A stretch of DNA of 64,000 nt from Pseudomonas sp. B6002 (GCF_013385985.1 NZ_JACAOY010000001.1:43202-107201); one strand, 5' to 3'. Counted from the stretch's first letter, positions 1 through 9,132 are shown. Translations and numbers: made by a program. The notes: generated by a model from the sequence alone, not told the origin.

Positions 1-826
1 AGCGGGCGGGGGTGTTGAGTTGTTGTTGCAGGTTCTGCACCTGGCTTTGCAAGGTGGTGATGTTGCGCGTGGTCTGGATGCGGAACACGTCAAACTCCTT
101 GTTGGTCGGCGCGTCGCTGTTGCCCGGCTGGTTGTCCTGGGCACTCTTCAACACCACAAGGTCCTGTTCGAGGCGGGCGATGGCCGCGCTCGGGTTGCCC
201 TGCTTCTTCAGGGCGGCCACGTCGGCGGACAAGTCCTTGATCTCGGTATCACGCTTGCCCGCATCACCTTGCGCGGCTTTCAGCGTCGCTACGGCATCGG
301 TCAGGGCCTGGACCTGCCCTTGCAGCTTGGCGTTGGCGTTCGACAGATCGGTGGTGCTGGCGGTCATCTGCGCCAGGCGCTGGTCCAGCACGGTGGCCTG
401 GCCGGCGACGCCGACCTGCTGCTTGCCCTGTTCCAGCAACTGGCTTTCCAACTGTTTGATCTGCAACTTGAGGGCTTCACTGCCATTGTTCACGCTGGCT
501 TCGCTGGCCACCACCTTGCCGGAAATATCCTGCAGGCGCCCCGCCGCTTCTTCGCTGATGCGCGCGAAACTTTCCTGGGTGGCGACCAGTTGCTGGCCCA
601 TCAGAGAGATCTGCTGGAAGCTCCACCAGGCGAGGCCGGCGAAGGCGATCAGCAGAGCGCCGACCAGCGCCCACAGCGGGCCGGTGCTGGCACTCTTGAC
701 CTTGACCACCGGCGTCGTGCGCGAACGCACGGAGGTGGCGGGAGTCGGCTCGAAATCATCATCGTCCCCGTGGTCTGCCCGCAGGCTGGGAACATTGTCG
801 AAATCGTCGTTAGCATCGTTACGCAT
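1..826 (-). CDS. Membrane-anchored coiled-coil protein, 3' end cut by window
   Basis: The frame is open from ATG at 826 to the window edge, so about 275 N-terminal residues are visible and the C-terminus is missing. Residues 1-45 are acidic and cytoplasmic in character (NDDFDNVPSLR, then a DDDDFE run). One membrane segment follows at about 49-68 (LWALVGALLIAFAGLAWWSF). The rest is a long Gln/Ala/Leu-rich region with heptad character and repeated LQ and LK pairs, as in a periplasmic coiled coil. No enzymatic motif is visible. Two long plus-strand frames over the same bases are shadows. The layout, one membrane anchor plus an external coiled coil, suggests a structural or scaffold role, but no function can be assigned. 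The nearest upstream neighbour visible is the epimerase gene on the same strand. Confidence 0.75.
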   Translation of the reverse strand, partial: MRNDANDDFDNVPSLRADHGDDDDFEPTPATSVRSRTTPVVKVKSASTGPLWALVGALLIAFAGLAWWSFQQISLMGQQLVATQESFARISEEAAGRLQDISGKVVASEASVNNGSEALKLQIKQLESQLLEQGKQQVGVAGQATVLDQRLAQMTASTTDLSNANAKLQGQVQALTDAVATLKAAQGDAGKRDTEIKDLSADVAALKKQGNPSAAIARLEQDLVVLKSAQDNQPGNSDAPTNKEFDVFRIQTTRNITTLQSQVQNLQQQLNTPAR

Positions 827-953
827 GTATCAACCCTGAATCGGTGAGATGGCTGCCTGGAAAGCCGAGCGACCGGAGTATAAACCGCGCCCGCGCCGCA
901 CTGGTCGACCTGAAACCTCGAATTCGGTTCCCGATGTGTTGCCTGATGTGAGC

Positions 954-1952
954 TTACTTGAGCCCAGGATCCTGGGCTTTCCACCAACTGCAGAACTCGT
1001 CGAGGGCGGTCCACAGGCTGACCTTGGGCTCGTAGTCCAGATAATGCCTCGCCCGGCTGATGTCGAGGGTGAAATCTTTGTTCATCACCTGCATGCCCAA
1101 GCGTGATAACGCCGGCTCCGGACGCCCCGGCCACATCGCGCAGAACGCTTCGTTCAACGCCGCCACACTGTAGGCCAGGCCGTAGGACCGATATCGGGTG
1201 ACCTGTGGCATGTCCATCTGGCGCATCACGTAGTTCACTACATCCCACACCGGCACCGGCGTGCCATTGCTGATGTTGTAGGCCTTGCCCAAGGCCGAGC
1301 CCGTGGCCAGCAAACTGCTGAGCAGCGCCTCGTTCAGGTTGTGCACGCTGGTGAAGTCGACCTTGTTCAAGCCGTCGCCGACGATGGCCAGGCGATTCTT
1401 GCGCTGCATCTTCAGCAGGCGCGGGAAAATGCTCATGTCCCCGGCGCCGGTGACAAAGCGCGGGCGCAGGGCAATCACCTCCAGGCCGAACTCCTGGGCG
1501 CCAAACACCTTTTGCTCGGCCAGGTACTTGGTGGCAGCGTAAGGATGCTTGAAGCGCTTGGGCACTTGCTCTTCGGTCAGGCCCAGGTGGTCGCGCCCAT
1601 CAAAGTAGATCGACGGCGACGACAAGTGCACCAGGCGCCCCACCCGTTGTTTCAGGCAGGCTTCGACGACGTTTTCCGTCACCAGCACGTTGCCTTGATG
1701 GAAGTCCTGGTATTTGCCCCACAACCCGACGGCACCGGCGCAATGCACCACGGCTTCGACATCGCGGCACAGGTCGCGCACCAGGTCGGCGTCATTCAGG
1801 TCACCCTGGATAAACTCGGCGCCGCGCCGTATCAGGTGCTCCACACCTTCGGCACGTCGCCCGTTGACCCGTACGTCCAGGCCCTGCTCCAGGGCGAAAC
1901 GCGCAAAGCGCCCGCCAATGAAGCCGCTTGCGCCGGTGACCAGAATTTTCAT
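954..1952 (-). CDS. NAD(P)-dependent epimerase/dehydratase family protein
   Basis: A complete extended short-chain dehydrogenase of 332 residues. The N-terminal nucleotide-binding loop is GASGFIGG at residues 7-14. The catalytic Tyr-Lys pair is in HPYAATK, and PRFVTGAGD lies in the substrate lobe. The family uses NAD(P) to oxidise, epimerise or dehydrate nucleotide sugars, sterols or related substrates; nothing here fixes the substrate. The C-terminal half has a 3-beta-hydroxysteroid dehydrogenase flavour. The gene lies 127 bp upstream of the coiled-coil gene on the same strand. The start is supported by length and by the MKILVTGASG opening usual for the family. Confidence 0.85.
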   Translation of the reverse strand: MKILVTGASGFIGGRFARFALEQGLDVRVNGRRAEGVEHLIRRGAEFIQGDLNDADLVRDLCRDVEAVVHCAGAVGLWGKYQDFHQGNVLVTENVVEACLKQRVGRLVHLSSPSIYFDGRDHLGLTEEQVPKRFKHPYAATKYLAEQKVFGAQEFGLEVIALRPRFVTGAGDMSIFPRLLKMQRKNRLAIVGDGLNKVDFTSVHNLNEALLSSLLATGSALGKAYNISNGTPVPVWDVVNYVMRQMDMPQVTRYRSYGLAYSVAALNEAFCAMWPGRPEPALSRLGMQVMNKDFTLDISRARHYLDYEPKVSLWTALDEFCSWWKAQDPGLK

Positions 1953-2004
1953 GTATTACCCCGTGCTCTTTCGTTTTTCATCGCTGTTGCCTTGACGCCC
2001 GCTG

Positions 2005-2898
2005 TCACGCCAACGGCACCAGCCATTGGCCACACGCCTGGGCCAGATGGTCGGTCAACAAGCCCAACAATTGCCCGCCACTGCGCCAATGATGCCAGTA
2101 CAGCGGCACATCGATGGGCTTATCTGGCAATAACTCCAGTAAAACGCCCTTTTCCAGTTGGTCACGTACCTGCAATTCGGGCACCAGGCCCCAGCCGAGA
2201 CCGGCTTCTGTCAGGCGGATAAACCCTTCCGACGAGGGGCACAAATGGTGTTCAAAACCACCGTCCACCCCCAAGGAAGCCAGGTAGCGGTGTTGCAGGA
2301 AATCATCCGGGCCGAACACCAGCGCCGGAGTCCGGGCCAACTGATCCGCGCGCACACCGTTTGGGAAATGCCGCGCAATAAAGGCCGGACTGGCCAGCGC
2401 CCGATAGCGCATGGCACCGAGCAACAGGCTACGGGCACCGGCCACCGGGCGCTCGCTGGCGCAGATACAGGCCGCCACTTCACCGGCACGCATGCGCTTG
2501 AGGCCCACGGTCTGGTCCTCCACCACCAGGTCCAGCAACAAGTGCTGCTCGGCGCAAAAGCCACTGACCGCTTCGGCCCACCAGGTGGCGAGGCTGTCGG
2601 CATTCAGGGCGATGCGCAGGCGCTCGGGCATACCCTCTTCGTCCAGCGCCGGCACCTGGCTTTGCAGGTCACGCTCCAACAGCCGTACCTGTTGCACATG
2701 GTTGAGCAGGCGGCGGCCGATATCGGTGGGCGTCGGCGGCGTAGCGCGCACCAGCACAGGTTGACCGATACGGGCTTCCAGCAACTTGATGCGCTGGGAG
2801 ATCGCCGATTGCGACAGCCCCAACACCTGGGCGCCACGCTCGAAACCGGCCTGTTCCACGATCGCCGCCAGGGCGGAAAGCAATTTATAGTCGAACAT
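2005..2898 (-). CDS. argP: LysR-type regulator ArgP (IciA/LysG)
   Basis: A 297-residue LysR protein, the same length as E. coli ArgP. The N-terminal winged helix-turn-helix reads GLSQSAISQRIKLLE, followed by a co-inducer domain. The frame is open further upstream to 3228, but the start at 2898 (MFDYKLLSAL) matches the family and has a purine-rich site before it. ArgP senses lysine and arginine and activates the exporter ArgO; here it is divergent from the ACT protein and argO, which is the classical lysG/lysE arrangement. The 99-bp gap to 2998 should hold the ArgP operator. Confidence 0.9.
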   Translation of the reverse strand: MFDYKLLSALAAIVEQAGFERGAQVLGLSQSAISQRIKLLEARIGQPVLVRATPPTPTDIGRRLLNHVQQVRLLERDLQSQVPALDEEGMPERLRIALNADSLATWWAEAVSGFCAEQHLLLDLVVEDQTVGLKRMRAGEVAACICASERPVAGARSLLLGAMRYRALASPAFIARHFPNGVRADQLARTPALVFGPDDFLQHRYLASLGVDGGFEHHLCPSSEGFIRLTEAGLGWGLVPELQVRDQLEKGVLLELLPDKPIDVPLYWHHWRSGGQLLGLLTDHLAQACGQWLVPLA

Positions 2899-2997
2899 CA
2901 GTTTCTCTAATGAGCGATCAGCAATATTGGTTTTTCTTATACAGCGTAGTCCGTGAGAATGACCAGCATTGCTTCTCTCTACTTCAAGGAACTTCAC

Positions 2998-3399
2998 ATG
3001 GCTGGCGAAACCGCCCTGGCAACCCTGCTGCGCAGCATGAGCCCGCAACTCAATGACGGTGACTACGTGTTCTGCACCCTGCCCGACAACCGTATCCCGC
3101 CAGGGTGCGAGGCGATCGGCAGCTTTCGAGAACAGGAAGGCCTGACGCTGATTGTCGAGCGCCAACAAGCAGAAGACGCCGGGCTGAGCTTCGACTACGT
3201 CGCTGCCTGGATCACCCTGAATGTGCATTCAGCCCTTGAAGCCGTTGGCCTGACGGCCGCGTTTGCCAGCGCCTTGGGTAAGGCCGGCATCAGTTGCAAC
3301 GTGATCGCCGGTTTCTACCACGACCACCTGTTTGTCGGCCGCGCCGATGCCGAGCGCGCCATGGGCGTGCTGCGGCAACTGGCAGCAGACGCGGAGTAA
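2998..3399 (+). CDS. ACT-domain small protein
   Basis: A 133-residue protein. The chosen start (MAGETALATL) follows AAGGA with 8-9 nt spacing; an in-frame ATG at 2953 is less well placed. The central part (GLTLIVERQQAEDAGL, then WITLNVHSALEAVGLTAAF and KAGISCNVIAG) has the beta-alpha-beta pattern of ACT-like amino-acid-binding domains. Such proteins commonly sit beside LysE exporters. It ends 6 bp before argO and is probably cotranscribed with it under ArgP. It may act as an accessory amino-acid sensor, which is inference. Confidence 0.75.
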   Translation: MAGETALATLLRSMSPQLNDGDYVFCTLPDNRIPPGCEAIGSFREQEGLTLIVERQQAEDAGLSFDYVAAWITLNVHSALEAVGLTAAFASALGKAGISCNVIAGFYHDHLFVGRADAERAMGVLRQLAADAE

Positions 3400-3405
3400 C
3401 TCACT

Positions 3406-4005
3406 ATGTGGCAAAGCTACCTGAACGGGCTGTTGGTGGCCCTGGGCCTGATCATGGCCATCGGCACACAGAACGCATTTGTGCTGGCGCAAAGCCTGCG
3501 CCGTGAGCACCACTTGCCCGTGGCGGCGCTGTGCGTGGTATGCGATGCGTTGCTGGTGGCTGCGGGCGTGTTCGGCCTGGCCACGGTGCTGGCACAGAAC
3601 CCACTGTTGCTGGCAGTTGCGCGCTGGGGCGGCGCGGCGTTCCTGCTGTGGTACGGCACCCTGGCATTGCGCCGGGCGTTTTCCAAACAAAGCCTTGAAC
3701 AAGGCGATAACCTAAAGGTGCGCTCATTGCGTGCCGTGTTGCTCAGCGCCCTGGCCGTGACGTTGCTCAATCCTCACGTGTACCTGGACACCGTGCTGCT
3801 GATCGGCTCGCTGGGCGCGCAACAAACCGAACCCGGCGCTTATGTCGCGGGGGCGGCCAGCGCGTCGTTCCTGTGGTTCGCCACCCTGGCGCTCGGCGCT
3901 GCGTGGCTGGCGCCCTGGTTGGCACGCCCCGCAACGTGGCGTCTGCTGGACCTGCTGGTGGCGGCGATGATGTTCAGCGTGGCTTATCAATTGATTGCCG
4001 CGTAG
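3406..4005 (+). CDS. argO: LysE/ArgO family basic amino-acid exporter
   Basis: A 199-residue polytopic membrane protein with about six hydrophobic segments. It shows the family signature near the N-terminus (GLIMAIGTQNAFVLAQSLRR) and TLLNPHVYLDT in the middle. The family exports arginine or lysine to prevent toxic build-up, for example when peptides are degraded. It follows the ACT-domain gene by 6 bp and faces the regulator ArgP. Substrate preference between Lys and Arg cannot be read from sequence. Confidence 0.88.
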   Translation: MWQSYLNGLLVALGLIMAIGTQNAFVLAQSLRREHHLPVAALCVVCDALLVAAGVFGLATVLAQNPLLLAVARWGGAAFLLWYGTLALRRAFSKQSLEQGDNLKVRSLRAVLLSALAVTLLNPHVYLDTVLLIGSLGAQQTEPGAYVAGAASASFLWFATLALGAAWLAPWLARPATWRLLDLLVAAMMFSVAYQLIAA

Positions 4006-4183
4006 CGAATATTCCAAAACGCTCTGGAACCTCTATCCCACACAGTTGTTGCGTGGTTTTGCCGCACCCCCGGTGCTATGATCCGGACCCTGCGCCGCAA
4101 AGAGTACAAACTCCCCGGCGCTTGTTTGGCCGCCCGTGATCGGCCTTGCGCTCACCGCAACTGACCTGATTAGGAGAATCATC

Positions 4184-4780
4184 ATGGCTTTCGAATTGCC
4201 GCCGCTGCCCTACGCACACGATGCCCTGCAGCCGCACATTTCCAAGGAAACCTTGGAATACCACCACGACAAGCACCACAACACCTATGTCGTGAACCTG
4301 AACAACCTGGTGCCTGGCACCGAGTTCGAAGGCAAGACCCTGGAAGAGATCGTCAAATCCTCCTCGGGCGGCATCTTCAACAACGCCGCTCAGGTCTGGA
4401 ACCACACCTTCTACTGGAACTGCCTGGCGCCAAACGCCGGTGGCCAACCTACCGGCGCGCTGGCTGAAGCCATCAACGCTGCGTTCGGTTCGTTCGACAA
4501 GTTCAAGGAAGAGTTCACCAAGACGTCCGTCGGTACCTTCGGTTCCGGTTGGGGCTGGCTGGTGAAAAAGGCTGACGGTTCCCTGGCCCTGGCCAGCACC
4601 ATCGGCGCCGGCAACCCGCTGACCAGCGGCGACACCCCGCTGCTGACCTGCGACGTCTGGGAACACGCCTACTACATCGACTACCGCAACGTGCGTCCAA
4701 AGTATGTGGAAGCGTTCTGGAACCTGGTCAACTGGAAGTTCGTGGCTGAGCAGTTCGAAGGCAAAACCTTCACTGCCTAA
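4184..4780 (+). CDS. sodB: Iron superoxide dismutase
   Basis: A 198-residue cytoplasmic Fe-SOD that converts superoxide to hydrogen peroxide and oxygen. The metal ligands are visible in LEYHHDKHH, in the histidine of WNHTFYW, and in the DxWEH motif of CDVWEHAYY. The start at 4184 follows TAGGAGAATCATC; the open frame begins earlier at 4136, but that start lacks a site. A strong bidirectional terminator follows immediately. The order argO-sodB-bifA matches the P. aeruginosa region around PA4365-PA4367. Confidence 0.96.
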   Translation: MAFELPPLPYAHDALQPHISKETLEYHHDKHHNTYVVNLNNLVPGTEFEGKTLEEIVKSSSGGIFNNAAQVWNHTFYWNCLAPNAGGQPTGALAEAINAAFGSFDKFKEEFTKTSVGTFGSGWGWLVKKADGSLALASTIGAGNPLTSGDTPLLTCDVWEHAYYIDYRNVRPKYVEAFWNLVNWKFVAEQFEGKTFTA

Positions 4781-4794
4781 GCAACCCTTGCAGT

Positions 4795-4825
4795 AAAAAA
4801 AGCCCGGTGATTGCCGGGCTTTTTT
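4795..4825. terminator. Bidirectional intrinsic terminator after sodB
   Basis: Seven-bp perfect stem AGCCCGG / CCGGGCT with a six-base loop (4801-4820). Six A precede it and a T run follows, so it can stop transcription in both directions. Confidence 0.9.
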
Positions 4826-4908
4826 GTGGGCGATGGAACCAGAGCCACGACACGAACCACGCAGGGAGGGAGAGGAATTGACCTCTACTACCTGTCGGAG
4901 AATTCAAT

Positions 4909-5154
4909 ATGTCCATTGCAGCAGCCGCCGCAGCAACAGCCGCTATTCCACTGGTTGGCGATCTCGTGAAAGCGGCACTTCCCGTCGCGGGCGAAGTTGT
5001 CAAAGCGGCCTCAGCGCTCCTTCAACCCTTCGCCGATGGGGCGGCAAAAAAGATTTTCGGCGAAGACACTTCAGACGCTAACCAGTCTGGAACCATCAAC
5101 TTTGCGACCACTGTCGATAAAAAGATCACTTTCGACCTTCCCAAGTCGGCGTAA
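4909..5154 (+). CDS. Small Ala-rich protein of unknown function
   Basis: An 81-residue product with a good ribosome-binding site (CGGAG, 8 nt before ATG). Residues 1-45 form a strongly hydrophobic, alanine-rich amphipathic stretch (IPLVGDLVKAALPVAGEVVKAASALL). The C-terminal 30 residues are polar (SGTINFATTVDKKITFDLP) and look like beta strands. No family is recognised. The N-terminal half could insert into or lie on a membrane. It sits alone between the sodB terminator and bifA. A GC-rich hairpin near 5205-5232 may end its transcript. Confidence 0.6.
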   Translation: MSIAAAAAATAAIPLVGDLVKAALPVAGEVVKAASALLQPFADGAAKKIFGEDTSDANQSGTINFATTVDKKITFDLPKSA

Positions 5155-5287
5155 CCGTCCACTTGATTGAGGCGCCGCCCATCAGCGGTCAGGTCTCTTC
5201 AGGCAGGCGGGTGTCAATCCGCCTTGCCCTTCCCTCATTGCCTCCCCCGCCAGATCATCTTTAACCCGCCTTTGCCCCAATGTTCCT

Positions 5288-5316
5288 TTGACTGCCATCA
5301 CGAGATTGCCAATACT
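5288..5316 (+). promoter_or_regulatory. Candidate sigma-70 promoter for bifA
   Basis: TTGACT at 5288-5293 and AATACT at 5311-5316 are separated by exactly 17 bp. This would start transcription near 5323, about 37 bp before the bifA start codon. Confidence 0.45.
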
Positions 5317-5359
5317 CATGGCATATTGAGGCTACCCGCATGGAACAAGGAATGACCCT

Positions 5360-7411
5360 TTGAAGCTGGAACTCAAAAACAGCTTGTCGGTGAAGTTGCT
5401 ACGGGTTGTGCTGCTGTCGGCATTGATCGTGGGCGTGGCACTGAGTGCGGCGCAGATCGTTTTCGATGCCTACAAGACGCGCCAGGCCGTGGCCGGTGAT
5501 GCCCAGCGTATCCTCGACATGTTTCGCGACCCCTCGACCCAGGCTGTCTACAGCCTGGACCGCGAGATGGGCATGCAAGTGATCGAAGGCCTGTTCCAGG
5601 ACGATGCCGTGCGCATGGCCTCTATCGGTCATCCCAACGAAACCATGCTCGCCGAAAAAAGCCGCGCACTTCAGCAATCGCCCTCTCGCTGGCTGACCGA
5701 CCTGATTCTTGGCCAGGAACGCACCTTCACCACCTCACTGGTCGGCAAAGGCCCCTACAGCGAGTATTACGGCGACCTGAGCATCACCCTGGACACCGCC
5801 ACTTACGGCAAGGGCTTTCTGGTCAGTTCGGTGATCATCTTCATTTCTGGCGTGCTGCGCGCCTTGGCCATGGGCCTGGTGCTGTACCTGGTCTATCACT
5901 GGCTGCTGACCAAGCCGTTGTCGCGGATTATCGAACACCTGACCTCGATCAACCCGGACCGGCCCAGCGAACACAAGATCCCGCTGCTCAAAGGCCATGA
6001 ACGCAACGAGCTGGGGCTGTGGATAAACACCGCCAACCAGTTGCTCGAATCCATCGAACGCAACACTCATTTGCGCCATGAGGCCGAAACCAGCCTGCTG
6101 CGCATGGCCCAGTACGACTTTCTCACCGGTTTGCCGAACCGCCAGAAATTGCAGGAGCAACTGGACAAGATCCTGATCGACGCCGGCCGCCGTCAGCGTC
6201 GCGTGGCGGTGTTGTGCGTGGGCCTGGATGACTTCAAAAGCGTCAACGAACAGTTCACCTACCAGGCCGGTGACAAACTGCTGCTGGCCCTGGCTGACCG
6301 TCTGCGCGCCCACAGTGGCCGCCTGGGTGCCCTCGCCCGCTTGGGCGGTGACCAATTTGCGCTGGTGCAGGCCGATATCGACCAGCCCTACGAAGCCGCC
6401 GAACTGGCGCAAAGCATCCTCGATGACCTGGAAGCCGAGTTCGCCCTGGAGCACGAGCAGATTCGCCTGCGCGCCACCATCGGCATCACCTTGTTCCCCG
6501 AAGACGGCGACAGCACCGAGAAGCTGCTGCAAAAAGCCGAACAGACCATGACCCTGGCCAAGAGCCGCTCGCGCAACCGCTATCAGTTCTACATCGCCAG
6601 CGTCGACAGCGAAATGCGCCGGCGCCGGGAGCTGGAAAAAGACCTGCGCGAGGCCCTGAACCGCGAGCAATTCCACTTGGTGTACCAACCACAGATCAGC
6701 TACCGCGACCATCGCGTGGTGGGCGTGGAAGCGCTGATTCGCTGGCAGCACCCGGAGCACGGCCTGGTGCCGCCCGACTTGTTCATTCCGTTGGCGGAAC
6801 AGAACGGCACCATTATTCCGATCGGCGAGTGGGTGTTGGACCAGGCTTGCCGGCAGTTGCGCGAATGGCATGACCTGGGCTTCACCGACCTGCGCATGGC
6901 GGTCAACCTGTCCACGGTGCAACTGCACCACACCGAGCTGCCGCGGGTGGTCAACAACCTGATGCAGATCTACCGCCTGCCACCGCGCAGCCTGGAGCTG
7001 GAAGTCACCGAGACCGGCCTGATGGAAGACATCAGCACCGCCGCCCAACACTTGCTGAGTCTGCGTCGCTCCGGGGCGCTGATCGCCATCGATGACTTCG
7101 GCACCGGCTATTCGTCGCTGAGTTACCTCAAGAGCCTGCCGCTGGACAAGATCAAGATCGACAAGAGCTTCGTGCAAGATCTGCTCGATGACGACGACGA
7201 TGCGACCATCGTGCGCGCCATCATCCAACTGGGCAAAAGCCTGGGCATGCAGGTGATCGCCGAAGGGGTGGAAACCGCCGAACAAGAGGCCTACATCATT
7301 TCCGAAGGCTGCCACGAAGGTCAGGGCTACCACTACAGCAAACCGCTGCAGGCCCGGGAGCTGGCGGCCTTCCTGAAGCAGTCCGAGCGCAACAACGCGG
7401 CGATTCTCTGA
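5360..7411 (+). CDS. bifA: Cyclic-di-GMP phosphodiesterase BifA (degenerate GGDEF plus EAL)
   Basis: A 683-residue inner-membrane protein. A membrane segment at about 14-33 is followed by a periplasmic region, a second segment at about 156-178, a HAMP-like linker, a GGDEF domain and a C-terminal EAL domain. The GGDEF site reads RLGGDQFAL, the altered signature of P. aeruginosa BifA (PA4367). The EAL domain keeps VVGVEALIRW and DDFGTGYSS, so phosphodiesterase activity is expected. BifA lowers c-di-GMP, promoting swarming and limiting biofilm. The start is TTG at 5360 after AAGGAA. Position next to sodB supports the identification. Confidence 0.9.
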   Translation: MKLELKNSLSVKLLRVVLLSALIVGVALSAAQIVFDAYKTRQAVAGDAQRILDMFRDPSTQAVYSLDREMGMQVIEGLFQDDAVRMASIGHPNETMLAEKSRALQQSPSRWLTDLILGQERTFTTSLVGKGPYSEYYGDLSITLDTATYGKGFLVSSVIIFISGVLRALAMGLVLYLVYHWLLTKPLSRIIEHLTSINPDRPSEHKIPLLKGHERNELGLWINTANQLLESIERNTHLRHEAETSLLRMAQYDFLTGLPNRQKLQEQLDKILIDAGRRQRRVAVLCVGLDDFKSVNEQFTYQAGDKLLLALADRLRAHSGRLGALARLGGDQFALVQADIDQPYEAAELAQSILDDLEAEFALEHEQIRLRATIGITLFPEDGDSTEKLLQKAEQTMTLAKSRSRNRYQFYIASVDSEMRRRRELEKDLREALNREQFHLVYQPQISYRDHRVVGVEALIRWQHPEHGLVPPDLFIPLAEQNGTIIPIGEWVLDQACRQLREWHDLGFTDLRMAVNLSTVQLHHTELPRVVNNLMQIYRLPPRSLELEVTETGLMEDISTAAQHLLSLRRSGALIAIDDFGTGYSSLSYLKSLPLDKIKIDKSFVQDLLDDDDDATIVRAIIQLGKSLGMQVIAEGVETAEQEAYIISEGCHEGQGYHYSKPLQARELAAFLKQSERNNAAIL

Positions 7412-7459
7412 AACAGCAAAACGATACTAAATATTTCCCTCGCATAAACCTTTACACAA

Positions 7460-7478
7460 AATGCAAATCTTTCGCATT
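7460..7478 (+). promoter_or_regulatory. Fur-like box before imelysin gene
   Basis: The 19-bp element AATGCAAATCTTTCGCATT is an inverted repeat (AATGCAAA / TTCGCATT, one mismatch, 3-bp centre). It resembles Pseudomonas Fur boxes of the AATGxxAATxxTTxxCATT type. It lies 61 bp upstream of the imelysin start. Imelysin genes are often iron-regulated, so the position fits. Confidence 0.5.
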
Positions 7479-7538
7479 ATGTCGCAGTTTTTGCGCTCCC
7501 CCGCGCGCCCTATCAACAACCGAAGCAGGATGTTCGCC

Positions 7539-8882
7539 ATGATTCGTATGCCCCTGGCCACCGCCAGTCTGCTGGCCATTGCCATTTCTCTCGCCGGTTG
7601 CGGCGAAGGTAAAGACAAGGCCGCCGCAAACCAGGCGCCGACCCCGGCTGCCAGCACTACCGCTCCAGCGGCTGCCACCCCAGCAGGCCAGGTCGACGAA
7701 ACGGCCGCCAAAGCCGTGGTCGCGCATTACGCTGACATGGTATTCGCGGTGTACAGCGACGCCGAGTCCACTGCAAAAACCCTGCAAACCGCCATCGACA
7801 CCTTCCTGGCCAACCCGAACGACGAAACCCTGAAAGCAGCCCGTACTGCCTGGGTCGCCGCGCGCGTGCCATACCTGCAGAGCGAAGTGTTCCGCTTCGG
7901 CAACACCATCATCGACGACTGGGAAGGCCAAGTGAACGCCTGGCCCCTGGACGAAGGCCTGATCGACTACGTCGACAAATCCTACGAGCACGCCCTGGGC
8001 AACCCGGGCGCCAACGCCAACATCATCGCCAACACCGAGATCCAGGTCGGCGAAGACAAGGTCGACGTCAAGGACATCACCCCGGAAAAACTCGCCAGCC
8101 TCAATGAGCTGGGCGGTTCCGAAGCCAACGTTGCCACCGGCTACCACGCCATCGAATTCCTGCTCTGGGGCCAGGACCTCAACGGCACCGGCCCTGGCGC
8201 GGGCAACCGCCCTGCCTCCGACTACCTGACCGGCGACGGCGCCACGGGCGGCAACAACGAGCGTCGCCGCACTTACCTGCGCGCCGTGACCCAACTGCTG
8301 GTGAGCGACCTGGAAGAAATGGTCGGCAACTGGAAACCCAACGTCGAAGACAACTACCGCGCCACCCTGGAGGCAGAACCTGCCACCGACGGCCTGCGCA
8401 AAATGCTGTTCGGCATGGGCAGCCTGTCCCTGGGCGAACTGGCCGGTGAGCGCATGAAGGTTTCCCTGGAAGCCAACTCGCCAGAAGACGAGCAAGACTG
8501 CTTCAGCGACAACACCCACAACTCGCACTTCTACGACGCCAAGGGCATCCGCAACGTCTACCTGGGCGAGTACACCCGTGTCGACGGCACCAAGATGACC
8601 GGCGCCAGCCTGTCGTCCCTGGTGGCCAAGGCCGACCCGGCTGCCGACAGCGCGCTCAAGGCCGACCTGGCGTCGACCGAAGCGAAGATCCAGGTCATGG
8701 TTGACCACGCCAACAAAGGCGAGCACTACGATCAGTTGATCGCTGCCGGTAACGACCAGGGCAACCAGATCGTGCGCGACGCCATCGCCGCACTGGTCAA
8801 GCAGACCGGTTCGATCGAAGCCGCCGCTGGCAAGCTGGGTATCAGCGACCTGAATCCGGACAACGCTGATCACGAGTTCTGA
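7539..8882 (+). CDS. Imelysin family (M75) lipoprotein, IcmP-like
   Basis: A 447-residue protein with a lipoprotein signal peptide (lipobox SLAGC near residue 20) and then a Pro/Ala-rich linker. The imelysin domain has the family GxHxxE-type motif in ATGYHAIEFLLWGQD, and further conserved segments (GNNERRRTYLRA, DCFSDNTHNS). The family is linked to iron uptake and was first described as an insulin-cleaving protein in P. aeruginosa (IcmP, PA4370). Protease activity is doubtful in most members. The start at 7539 follows AAGCAGGA; an upstream in-frame ATG at 7461 falls inside the Fur-like box and is rejected. No oxidoreductase or second imelysin gene accompanies it. Confidence 0.87.
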   Translation: MIRMPLATASLLAIAISLAGCGEGKDKAAANQAPTPAASTTAPAAATPAGQVDETAAKAVVAHYADMVFAVYSDAESTAKTLQTAIDTFLANPNDETLKAARTAWVAARVPYLQSEVFRFGNTIIDDWEGQVNAWPLDEGLIDYVDKSYEHALGNPGANANIIANTEIQVGEDKVDVKDITPEKLASLNELGGSEANVATGYHAIEFLLWGQDLNGTGPGAGNRPASDYLTGDGATGGNNERRRTYLRAVTQLLVSDLEEMVGNWKPNVEDNYRATLEAEPATDGLRKMLFGMGSLSLGELAGERMKVSLEANSPEDEQDCFSDNTHNSHFYDAKGIRNVYLGEYTRVDGTKMTGASLSSLVAKADPAADSALKADLASTEAKIQVMVDHANKGEHYDQLIAAGNDQGNQIVRDAIAALVKQTGSIEAAAGKLGISDLNPDNADHEF

Positions 8883-8900
8883 TTCGTGCGGTGTTGAGAG

Positions 8901-8925
8901 AGGCGACCTTCGGGTCGCCTTTTTT
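8901..8925 (+). terminator. Intrinsic terminator after imelysin gene
   Basis: Perfect stem AGGCGACC / GGTCGCCT with a TTCG tetraloop, followed by five T. Confidence 0.9.
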
Positions 8926-8956
8926 ATGCGCGCACTCTCAGCCACCCCATACTCCT

Positions 8957-9043
8957 GTGGGAGCTGGCTTGCCTGCGATAGCGGCGTATCAGTTAATGAA
9001 GATGTTGCTGACCCACTGCTATCGCAGGCAAGCCAGCTCCCAC
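8957..9043. repeat. REPIN, family 1
   Basis: Two inverted REP copies (GTGGGAGCTGGCTTGCCTGC ... its reverse complement) enclose a 41-bp centre. It lies between the imelysin terminator and trkH. Confidence 0.9.
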
Positions 9044-9132
9044 AGTTGATCTACGTTGCTCCCAAGCCCCGGTTTACATGCTCTGCACCCCGGGTAGAAT
9101 GGCGCCTCTGCCCAATCACCCGAGCACATTTC

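Noticed and set aside
12-847. Two 275-codon plus-strand open frames at the left edge
   Set aside because: They are shadows of the minus-strand coiled-coil gene, which has a start, a membrane segment and genome-like composition.
5167-5355. 62-codon frame between the small protein and bifA
   Set aside because: It overlaps the bifA promoter, has cysteine- and proline-rich nonsense composition and no ribosome-binding site.
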